DNA of 8,887 bases from Firmicutes bacterium UBA5500 (GTDB lineage Bacteria > Bacillota > UBA994 > UBA5500), in assembly GCA_002427055.1 (NCBI GenBank), contig DIPA01000099.1, positions 11,732 through 20,618 of the forward strand. Reading direction: 5' to 3'. The notes under the pieces were generated by a model that had not been told where the DNA came from, made no database searches, and saw only the letters and a list, made by a program, of their open reading frames with translations. The position numbers were made by a program, and so were the translations under genes. Positions 1-5,536 of the stretch are shown piece after piece (the first letter of the stretch is position 1; every line of letters starts with the position of its first letter).

Positions 1-1154
1 AGATCCGTCGCGATTCCTCCCATCATGTAATGGGCTGCCGGAGCCACAGGGATCATTTCCTTCGTTATGTCCAGGCCAAAGCGCAGACAGCGACGGTAGA
101 TCGTTGGAAAACGCGCCTTAATGAGCGAGTCTGAGAGCATGGACAAGTCAAGGTAGACGCATTTGGAATCTGTTTTTTTGAGCTCTCGCATGATCGCTCT
201 CGAGACTACGTCTCTGGGCGCTAACTCCGCCAGCTTATGATATTTAGGCATAAACCGCTCTCCGGATACATTGCGGAGAACGGCTCCCTCGCCCCGCACT
301 GCCTCTGAGATCAGAAAACGCGGCGCCGGCGGAAGGTAAAGGGCGGTGGGATGAAACTGGACAAACTCCAAATCCGCCAAAGTTCCTCCTGCCCGCAGGG
401 CTATGGCAAGGCCCGTGGCAGTGGCAGAATCCGGATTGGTGGTATATTCATAGAGCTGCCCTGCGCCGCCTGTGGCCAAGATTACCCCGCGCGCCCAGAC
501 TACCTCGAGCTTTCCTTGTTGCGTGAGAAACAACCCGCCAAGGCACCGGGCTCCTGTGAAACGCGGAGTCAATTCCTGGGCCTGGGCCAGCCGGAGCCGG
601 CCTCCTGCTCCTGACGGCTGGGTAATGAGATCCACCAGCATCATGTCCGGCCGCAGAGCGATATTGGCTTGTTCCCCGGTGCGAGCCAACAAGGTTTCAG
701 CGATCGCCTTTCCAGTGGCATCCCCGTTGGCATGCCAGACCCGCCTGCGGCTATGGGCGCCTTCCTTGGTGAGGGCAATACTGCCTCGCTCCTGATCGAA
801 GGGAACGCCTTTAGCGCGCAATTCTTTCACCCGCTGAGGGCCTTCTTCCACCAGGATCCTTACCGGCGCAGGCTCACAAAGACCTGCTCCCGCTCTCATG
901 GTATCCGCGAAATGCAGATCCGTGGAATCCCGCTCATCTAAAACAGCGGCGATGCCTCCCTGAGCGTGATAGGTATTGCTTCCTTCCAGCTCTTGTTTGC
1001 TCACAACAAGAATCCGCTCCCCTGGGTCAAAAGACAAGGCGCTGGAAAGTCCTGCAATCCCCGCGCCAACCACCAGATAATCGAAAGTATGCTGCCGGAT
1101 CTGAGTCAGATCCACGGAAAATAGATAGCGCGGAAAGACCTGTTCCTCATTCAT
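1..1154 (-). CDS. nadB: L-aspartate oxidase NadB, 5' portion (runs off the left edge)
   Basis: This FAD enzyme oxidises L-aspartate to iminoaspartate, which NadA condenses with dihydroxyacetone phosphate to make quinolinate for NAD. I translated 384 open codons with no stop before the window edge; the family is usually about 500-540 residues, so the C-terminal quarter or so is outside. Visible: the dinucleotide-binding motif VVGAGIAGL (28-36), the substrate-loop block SNTYHAQGGIAAV (59-71), HSRRR (134-138), ATGGAG (227-232), the HPTAL histidine (268), SEAVRGEG (283-290), PRDVVSRAI (313-320) and AHYMMGG near the edge. About 15-20 residues around 178-200 look inserted relative to the NadB proteins I know. 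The ATG overlaps the nadA stop as ATGA, so the genes are translationally coupled. A quinolinate phosphoribosyltransferase gene (nadC) would be the expected next gene to the left, but it is not in view. Confidence 0.95.
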   Translation of the reverse strand, partial: MNEEQVFPRYLFSVDLTQIRQHTFDYLVVGAGIAGLSSALSFDPGERILVVSKQELEGSNTYHAQGGIAAVLDERDSTDLHFADTMRAGAGLCEPAPVRILVEEGPQRVKELRAKGVPFDQERGSIALTKEGAHSRRRVWHANGDATGKAIAETLLARTGEQANIALRPDMMLVDLITQPSGAGGRLRLAQAQELTPRFTGARCLGGLFLTQQGKLEVVWARGVILATGGAGQLYEYTTNPDSATATGLAIALRAGGTLADLEFVQFHPTALYLPPAPRFLISEAVRGEGAVLRNVSGERFMPKYHKLAELAPRDVVSRAIMRELKKTDSKCVYLDLSMLSDSLIKARFPTIYRRCLRFGLDITKEMIPVAPAAHYMMGGIATD

Positions 1155-2053
1155 ATGGTAAGCATCCTATCCAAAGCCCGTTTTGCCCTGACGCGAATCT
1201 CTTCAGGCACTTGAATTTCAGGCGTCAGCGTCTCCAAAGACTTGGCAAGCTTGTCCACAGTGGTCATCTTCATATTAGGACAAATCAGCCCAGGATGAAT
1301 TAAATAAAACTTTTTCCCCGGCACTTCTCGCTCCAGGCGATGAATCATTCCCATCTCAGTGCCTACCAATATTTCTTGGGCCGATGTCTCTAGTGCAAAA
1401 TGCACCATGCCTTCTGTGCTTTGCACGGTATCAGCGATTGCCGTCACCTCGGGCCTGCATTCCGGATGAACCATCACCTGAGCGCCGCTGTGCTCCCTGC
1501 GCGCGGCTTCAACATCTTCCGGCCTCAAGCGCTGATGAGTCAGGCAATAGCCATCCCAGAGAATCAGCTCCCGGCCCAGCTGCTTGGCCACCCAGCTTCC
1601 CAGGTTACGATCAGGCACAAAGATGACCTCGCCATCGCCCATAGCCCGTACCACTTCCACCGCATTAGCCGAAGTGCAGCAACAATCGCTTTCCGCTTTA
1701 ACTTCAGCCGTGGAATTCACATAACAGACGACTTTGGCAGCTGGATGCTCGGCTTTCAGCTGACGCAGCTGGTTTCCGTCAATCATGTCCGCCATGGGAC
1801 AGCCGGCCATTTTTTCAGGTAACACAACAGTCTTTTGAGGAGAGAGTATTTTTGCGTTCTCCGCCATGAAATTCACTCCGCAGAAGACGATCACATCTGC
1901 GTTTGTTTCCGCTGCCTTACGGCTGAGTCCCAGAGAGTCGCCGCAAAAATCAGCTACGTCTTGAATCTCCGGATTCTGATAATTATGAGCGAGGATTACA
2001 GCGTTCCGCCGCTCTTTCAGCTCTTTAATCCGGGCCACAATATCCACTGACAA
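1151..2053 (-). CDS. nadA: Quinolinate synthase NadA
   Basis: NadA is the [4Fe-4S] enzyme that condenses iminoaspartate from NadB with dihydroxyacetone phosphate to give quinolinate, the precursor of NAD. From the TTG start chosen here it has 300 residues, matching the short form of the family (about 300). The three cluster ligands are probably C85 (AGCPMADM), C170 (DGYCLTHQ) and C258 (GLICPNMKM), at the spacing I recall for characterised NadA proteins. Other signatures are LAHNYQ (21-26), GDSLGLSR (38-45), CTSANAVEVV (126-135), PDRNLG (147-152), HPEC (196-199) and GTEMGMIH (231-238). The open frame extends upstream to 2116, but that stretch runs back through the panD stop and lacks a ribosome site. 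The TTG at 2053 follows GGGAGAGG by 5 bases. A GTG at 2047 and an ATG at 2068 are alternatives. nadB follows with a 4-base overlap. Confidence 0.95.
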   Translation of the reverse strand: MSVDIVARIKELKERRNAVILAHNYQNPEIQDVADFCGDSLGLSRKAAETNADVIVFCGVNFMAENAKILSPQKTVVLPEKMAGCPMADMIDGNQLRQLKAEHPAAKVVCYVNSTAEVKAESDCCCTSANAVEVVRAMGDGEVIFVPDRNLGSWVAKQLGRELILWDGYCLTHQRLRPEDVEAARREHSGAQVMVHPECRPEVTAIADTVQSTEGMVHFALETSAQEILVGTEMGMIHRLEREVPGKKFYLIHPGLICPNMKMTTVDKLAKSLETLTPEIQVPEEIRVRAKRALDRMLTI

Positions 2054-2066
2054 CCCCACCTCTCCC
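2054..2066 (-). promoter_or_regulatory. Ribosome binding site that sets the nadA start
   Basis: On the minus strand GGGAGAGG, followed by TGGGG, leads into TTG at 2053. The spacing of 5 bases suits TTG better than GTG at 2047 (11 bases). The upstream ATG at 2068 has no purine-rich site before it, which is why the non-ATG start was preferred. Confidence 0.55.
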
Positions 2067-2075
2067 ATAATCGGG

Positions 2076-2116
2076 AAATATGAACATATTTTAGCATACT
2101 TAAAGGAGGTTAGCAA
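2076..2116 (-). promoter_or_regulatory. Candidate nadAB promoter with overlapping palindromic operator
   Basis: Read on the minus strand, TTGCTA (2116-2111) and TAAAAT (2093-2088) are separated by exactly 17 bases. TG stands one base before the -10 hexamer, giving an extended -10 element. They match the sigma-A consensus at 4/6 and 5/6 positions. A perfect inverted repeat, AAATATG-TT-CATATTT (2091-2076), overlaps the end of the -10 hexamer and would cover the transcription start. That is where a repressor operator is often found. The -35 sits on the last codons and stop of panD. The arrangement suggests separate control of the NAD branch. In Firmicutes the nicotinate-responsive repressor NiaR (YrxA) controls nad genes, but I cannot confirm its motif here. 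Confidence 0.45.
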
Positions 2117-2493
2117 TCCAGCTCTTGCAAATCAACGTCTACCCTCTGGCTGATTCTGTTTTTCTCATCCACAAAGACAATCCGGGGCTGAAGCCGCTGG
2201 ATCTCTTCGTCGCTGTACAAGCCGTAGGAGATGATAATCACCAGATCCCCGGGCGCTGCCCAGCGGGCAGCCGCGCCATTGAGACAGACCGTTCCCTTTC
2301 CCTTTTCGCCGGGGAGAACGTAAGTCTCAACCCTAGTGCCATTATTGATATTGACGATCTGCACTCGCTCATAAGGCAGAATCCCCGCTGCAGCCATCAG
2401 CTCCCGATCGATTGTGATGCTGCCCACATAGTTGAGATTGGCCTCGGTGACGGTAGCTCTGTGAATTTTGCTTTTACACATGCTTCTGAGCAT
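2110..2493 (-). CDS. panD: Aspartate 1-decarboxylase PanD (pyruvoyl type)
   Basis: PanD decarboxylates L-aspartate to beta-alanine, which PanC joins to pantoate. It is made as a proenzyme that cleaves itself at a Gly-Ser bond, and the serine becomes the pyruvoyl cofactor. With the ATG at 2493 the protein has 127 residues, and the bond falls at G24-S25 (YVGSITID), the same numbering as the E. coli enzyme. K9, H11, R54, T57 and Y58 also coincide with the E. coli residues, and NGAAA follows near 72-76. An ATG two codons upstream (2499) is in frame, but it lies only 3 bases from the GGGAGG ribosome site; the chosen start is 9 bases away and gives the family-typical MLRSM beginning. The gene overlaps the 3' end of panC by 20 bases. 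The stop overlaps the -35 of the candidate nadA promoter. Confidence 0.95.
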   Translation of the reverse strand: MLRSMCKSKIHRATVTEANLNYVGSITIDRELMAAAGILPYERVQIVNINNGTRVETYVLPGEKGKGTVCLNGAAARWAAPGDLVIIISYGLYSDEEIQRLQPRIVFVDEKNRISQRVDVDLQELDC

Positions 2494-3349
2494 TTTCATC
2501 TTCCTCCCAGTTCACCAAACCGCTGCCCAACATGACATTATCAATCAACCGCACTTGACCGCACTTGGCAGCCAGGGCCAAGAGCGCTTGCTTTTCCACC
2601 GCGGACACATCTTCCAAAGTGAGAGGATCGACTAAAGAGAGATATTCTATCTGGACTCTTGGCTCCAGCGCCAGGACATCTTGCGCGGCCGCAAGGAGCT
2701 TTTCAGCTCGCCTTTCTCCTTGAGCGAAGGCTGCCTTTGCGGCCAAAAGGCTCCTATAGAGCGCAGGCGCCGCTCTTCTCTCCTCAGCGTTAAGGTACGT
2801 ATTGCGGGAGCTGCGCGCTAAGCCATCAGCCTCTCTGACTGTGGGCGCTGTTCTGATTTCCAGGGGAAAGTTCAGATCAGCCACCATTCTCCTGAGCACT
2901 AAAGCTTGCTGCGCGTCTTTCTGCCCAAAATACGCCCGGGTGGGTCTTATGATATTGAACAGCTTGCTCACAACTGTAGCCACTCCGCGGAAATGGCTGG
3001 GCCGAGAAATGCCGCACAGCTTTTGCGTGATTCCTTCCACGTTCACGTACGTGCTGAAATTTGAAGCATACATTTCCTGAGGGGAAGGCGCGAAAATGAA
3101 ATCGCATCCCGCCTCCTGAGCAAGTTTTGCATCCCGCGCCAAATCCCTGGGATAGGCGGCGTAGTCTTCGCTGGGTCCGAACTGGGTAGGGTTCACAAAG
3201 ATGCTCGCCACCACCAGCCGGTTTTCCCGCCTGGCCTTTGCGATCAAGCTCAAGTGTCCTTCGTGAAGGTAGCCCATGGTGGGAACGAGCCCAACTTCTT
3301 CCGGGCTGTACGCTTCCCTCACCTCAGCGACTGTCTTGAGGATTTTCAT
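2474..3349 (-). CDS. panC: Pantothenate synthetase PanC (pantoate-beta-alanine ligase)
   Basis: PanC uses ATP to join D-pantoate and beta-alanine into pantothenate through a pantoyl-adenylate. It belongs to the nucleotidylyltransferase superfamily. The protein has 291 residues, close to the usual 280 or so. Signatures in order: [13 protein letters not shown] (23-35), containing the HxGH ATP-binding motif; [15 protein letters not shown] (49-63); the pantoate-site block [13 protein letters not shown] (115-127); FGQKDAQQ (141-148); and LARSSRN (177-183), the counterpart of KMSKS. The ATG is 8 bases after GGGAGG. It lies inside panB, overlapping its end by 26 bases, and the panC end in turn overlaps panD. 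This suggests translational coupling through panBCD. The last dozen or so residues are acidic and polar and have no known role; they carry the panD ribosome site. Confidence 0.97.
   Translation of the reverse strand: MKILKTVAEVREAYSPEEVGLVPTMGYLHEGHLSLIAKARRENRLVVASIFVNPTQFGPSEDYAAYPRDLARDAKLAQEAGCDFIFAPSPQEMYASNFSTYVNVEGITQKLCGISRPSHFRGVATVVSKLFNIIRPTRAYFGQKDAQQALVLRRMVADLNFPLEIRTAPTVREADGLARSSRNTYLNAEERRAAPALYRSLLAAKAAFAQGERRAEKLLAAAQDVLALEPRVQIEYLSLVDPLTLEDVSAVEKQALLALAAKCGQVRLIDNVMLGSGLVNWEEDENAQKHV
2494..2508 (-). promoter_or_regulatory. Ribosome binding site that decides the panD start
   Basis: GGGAGG (2508-2503, minus strand) lies inside the end of panC. It is 3 bases from the first possible ATG (2499) and 9 from the second (2493), so the second is the better start. 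Confidence 0.6.
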
Positions 3350-4190
3350 TCCCGTTCCCTCCCAATAGCTTTATTTGTTCTTCTTTCATTGAGAAAGAGT
3401 GCGCCAGATCCGGAAACGCACCTGACTCAACGTCCTTTCGATACTCTGCCAAGGCGGAGCCGATTGTCTCCCTAAGGTTGGCGTATTGCTTGACAAATTT
3501 AGGCGTAAAACGATCGAAAAGTCCCAGCAGATCATAGCTCACCAGCACCTGTCCCGAGCAGTACGGACCGGCTCCAATGCCGATGGTGGGAATGCCGATG
3601 CTTTCCGTAACAAGTTTAGCCAATTGCCAGGGAACTCCTTCCAGCGTCAAAGCGAAAGCTCCGGCCTCTTCGATGGCCTTGGCTTCCTCCAAGATTTTCT
3701 GAGCGCCGGACGCTTGTCTGCCTTGAACCGCAAACCCGCCCAGCTGATTCACAGACTGCGGCGTCAGGCCGATGTGCCCCATCACAGGAATGCCGCATTC
3801 CACCAGCCTGCGGATCACAGACAGCATGGCCAGACCTCCCTCCAGCTTTACCGCCTGGGCGCCGCCCTCTTTCAGCAGCCTGCCAGCGTTTCTCACCGCA
3901 TCCTCAATGCTGGTTTGATAAGAGAGAAAAGGCATGTCCGCCACTACCAAAGCCCTCTTCGCTCCCCGGATCACGGCCTGAGTATGCCGAATCAGATCAT
4001 CCATGGTGACCGGCAAGGTGTCTTCATACCCTAAGACCACCATTCCTAGAGAATCTCCCACCAGGATCATGTCCAGACCAGCCTCATCAATCAGCGAAGC
4101 CAGAGAATAATCGTAGGCCGTAAGCATGGTCAGTTTTTGTCCTTCGTCCGCCTTTTTCAACAGCTGTCTGATGGTAAGCCGCACGCTCAT
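3324..4190 (-). CDS. panB: Ketopantoate hydroxymethyltransferase PanB
   Basis: PanB transfers a one-carbon unit from 5,10-methylene-tetrahydrofolate to 2-ketoisovalerate, giving ketopantoate, the first committed step to pantothenate and CoA. It is a 288-residue TIM-barrel protein of normal family length. Metal and substrate residues are visible: D46 in VGDSLGM (44-50), D85 in ADMPF (84-88), K115 and E117 in KLEGG (115-119), and the catalytic acid E184 in LTLEGVP (181-187). Further signatures are MGHIGLTPQ (137-145) and GIGAG (204-208). The ATG overlaps the stop of the DUF2520 gene as ATGA and is preceded by AAAGGAGG, the best ribosome site in the cluster. Its folate cofactor makes the nearby folB a plausible functional neighbour, although FolB here is unusual. 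The C-terminal tail reads NENPQDSR and overlaps panC. Confidence 0.97.
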   Translation of the reverse strand: MSVRLTIRQLLKKADEGQKLTMLTAYDYSLASLIDEAGLDMILVGDSLGMVVLGYEDTLPVTMDDLIRHTQAVIRGAKRALVVADMPFLSYQTSIEDAVRNAGRLLKEGGAQAVKLEGGLAMLSVIRRLVECGIPVMGHIGLTPQSVNQLGGFAVQGRQASGAQKILEEAKAIEEAGAFALTLEGVPWQLAKLVTESIGIPTIGIGAGPYCSGQVLVSYDLLGLFDRFTPKFVKQYANLRETIGSALAEYRKDVESGAFPDLAHSFSMKEEQIKLLGGNGNENPQDSR

Positions 4191-5035
4191 TTAAAATCCT
4201 CCTTTCCCAAAAGAGTCGCTAAACTCCGTTTCCGTTCCGCGCCGAGTCCCGACAACTTCAGAGCCTGAAGCCCCAGCTGCCGGTAAAGGCGCAGGACGCA
4301 GGGCTTATCTTTCAGCTGCGCCATGTGCAGCGCAACCGTCTCCAAATCGCCGCGCTTGATCGGGCCGGTGAGGCTGGACCCGATGCCGTATTTACGCGCA
4401 TTGGCAATAGTGCCGTCCGCTAGCTGCCAAAGTCCCTCTTCCGGCTTCAAGCCAAGTTCCTGCCAAAGCTCCGCGGCTACGGAAAGCAGGCTGAGCAGAT
4501 AATTTGAGGCGAAGACAGCAGCCAGGTGGTAGCGGGGTTTCTTTTCCCGCTCCAGCTGCCGGAAGCGGGCTCCCAGCTGCCTGAGCACTCTCTCCGCCCA
4601 GACAATGCCCTTGCTGTTGCCTTCAATTGTAAACCAGCAGTGCGGCAAAAGCTCCCGCGCTTGCTCTAGTTCGGCAAAACTGCCCAGAGGATGAATTGAA
4701 GCCACCCCTAAGCCCGCTTGTGCGGCGGGCGCTAAAATCTCGGAGCCCAGGGCGCCGCTGAGATGAAACACGGCCTGACAGCCGCCAAAGCCATAAGAGG
4801 CGACATTAGCACAGACTTTCGCTATGGCGTCGTCAGCAGTGGCGATGAACAGCAGCTCACAGGCAGAAGCCACCTGCTGCCAGGGCATTGCTTCGGCGTC
4901 CAGCCGGCCGGCTAATTGCTCTGCCTTGCGCTGATTGCGGCTGGAGACGGCGCTGATTTGGAATCCCTGCTTTGCCAGCCAGTCCGCCAAGGCGCTGCCC
5001 ACAACGCCCGCGCCTATGAGCCCGATTCTGTTCAT
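4187..5035 (-). CDS. Rossmann/DUF2520 protein, possible ketopantoate reductase
   Basis: This 282-residue protein has an N-terminal NAD(P)-binding Rossmann domain, with GAGVVG at 8-13 directly after the start, and a helical C-terminal DUF2520 domain. Family signatures are HLSGAL (91-96), SIHPLGSF (113-120), KKPRYHLAAVFASNYL (165-180) and LTGPIKRGD (222-230). The layout resembles 6-phosphogluconate and ketopantoate reductases. The cluster has panB, panC and panD but no panE, so NADPH reduction of ketopantoate to pantoate is the obvious missing step. A reductase called PanG, unlike PanE, has been described in Francisella with relatives in Clostridioides and Enterococcus; I believe it is of this family but cannot verify that. 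The ATG was chosen because the Rossmann motif starts at once and GGGGG lies 6 bases upstream. The frame stays open to a GTG at 5152, but that extension crosses a terminator-like hairpin. The stop overlaps panB by ATGA. Confidence 0.85.
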   Translation of the reverse strand: MNRIGLIGAGVVGSALADWLAKQGFQISAVSSRNQRKAEQLAGRLDAEAMPWQQVASACELLFIATADDAIAKVCANVASYGFGGCQAVFHLSGALGSEILAPAAQAGLGVASIHPLGSFAELEQARELLPHCWFTIEGNSKGIVWAERVLRQLGARFRQLEREKKPRYHLAAVFASNYLLSLLSVAAELWQELGLKPEEGLWQLADGTIANARKYGIGSSLTGPIKRGDLETVALHMAQLKDKPCVLRLYRQLGLQALKLSGLGAERKRSLATLLGKEDFK

Positions 5036-5053
5036 AGCTTTCCCCCATTTCCA

Positions 5054-5097
5054 GACAAAAACGCCTTCGGGCAGCATGCCAGAAGGCGTTTTTTGTC
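5054..5097 (-). terminator. Intrinsic terminator or attenuator hairpin before the DUF2520 gene
   Basis: On the minus strand, arms of 15-16 bases (5097-5082 and 5068-5054) match except for one extra A. They hold a GC-rich core ACGCCTTC / GAAGGCGT and enclose an inner GGCA-TGC-TGCC stem. Five T residues follow the core, at 5061-5057. Only 18 bases separate the hairpin from the ATG at 5035, which leaves no room for a promoter between them. Transcripts reaching the pan genes from upstream must therefore read through it. The inverted repeat is nearly symmetric and could also act on the plus strand, where no gene would use it. Confidence 0.75.
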
Positions 5098-5113
5098 TCA
5101 CCTTTACTGCCAC

Positions 5114-5142
5114 CTGTCTCGGTCGAAGCTCGATCCGAGCAG
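5114..5142 (-). promoter_or_regulatory. Leader hairpin upstream of the terminator
   Basis: In minus-strand RNA, CUG-CUCGG-A-UCGA pairs with UCGA-CCGAG-A-CAG around a GCU loop. This gives a stem of 12 base pairs with a single unpaired A on each side. It precedes the terminator-like hairpin by about 16 bases, with GGTGGCAG between the two. That linker could pair with CTGCC in the loop of the second hairpin as an alternative fold. A regulatory role is inferred; only the complementarity is seen. Confidence 0.45.
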
Positions 5143-5153
5143 TTTTAGGCACG

Positions 5154-5519
5154 TTAATTCTTTGTCCTGACCAACTCTACTTCTATGCTATCTAGCAATC
5201 CTCCCAACGGCGGATGCGGTTTCCTTACCCTGACCAAAACTTCATCCACTTCAAAGGCGGATAAAATTTGGCTGGCGATCGCTTCAGCCAAAGCCTCGGG
5301 AAGGTGAAACTCCTGCTCTTCAACTATCTCTTTCACCACAGTGAAGAGATCCACGGTATTAAGGCTGTACTCCACATCGTCTGTGCCGGCGCTTGGGGTC
5401 AAATCCAAGGATAACTCAAGATCAACCTCATAACGCTGGCCGAGTTCTTCTTCTGCAGCAAAGGGACCATGATAACCATAGAGAACAATATTGTGTAAAA
5501 TTAATTTGTCTCGTGCCAT
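5154..5519 (-). CDS. folB: Dihydroneopterin aldolase FolB, catalytic Tyr replaced by Thr
   Basis: FolB splits 7,8-dihydroneopterin into 6-hydroxymethyl-dihydropterin and glycolaldehyde in folate synthesis. The protein has 121 residues, the normal family length, with YGYHG (14-18), E23, LGQRYEVDL (26-34), E75 in LPEALAE (73-79) and K100 in RKPHPP (99-104). Compared from memory with the S. aureus and B. subtilis enzymes, E23, E75 and K100 match catalytic or substrate residues. The tyrosine at S. aureus position 54 (HYGEVF, or NYAELY in B. subtilis) aligns with T55 (NTVDLF). The usual PIPGH loop also reads PLGGL, so its histidine is lost. Activity may be altered. The ribosome site AGGAGG overlaps the ftsH stop (TGAGGAGGT), 17 bases separate the genes, and an inner AGGCGG lies closer to the ATG. 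No folP or folK is adjacent. Confidence 0.88.
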   Translation of the reverse strand: MARDKLILHNIVLYGYHGPFAAEEELGQRYEVDLELSLDLTPSAGTDDVEYSLNTVDLFTVVKEIVEEQEFHLPEALAEAIASQILSAFEVDEVLVRVRKPHPPLGGLLDSIEVELVRTKN

Positions 5520-5536
5520 TTTCGCCGCCTACCTCC

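Noticed and set aside
3486..4034. Plus-strand open frame of 182 codons opposite panB
   Set aside because: It is antisense to a convincing panB, has no recognisable motif, and results from the codon bias of the real gene. The same holds for plus-strand frames opposite nadA, panC, panD and ftsH (for example 5804-6328).
5054..5142. T-box riboswitch, suggested by GGTGGCAG before a terminator
   Set aside because: The gap is only 118 bases, with no Stem I and no full T-box sequence, and the region upstream is folB coding sequence.
5036..5152. N-terminal extension of the DUF2520 protein from GTG at 5152
   Set aside because: The frame is open, but it crosses the terminator-like hairpin and adds 39 basic residues before a Rossmann motif that normally lies at the very start; the ribosome site for the GTG is weak.
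5190..5235. Promoter within the end of folB (TTGGGA with TAGAAG, spacing 16)
   Set aside because: Only 4/6 matches in each hexamer and no extended -10; too weak to report as a feature.
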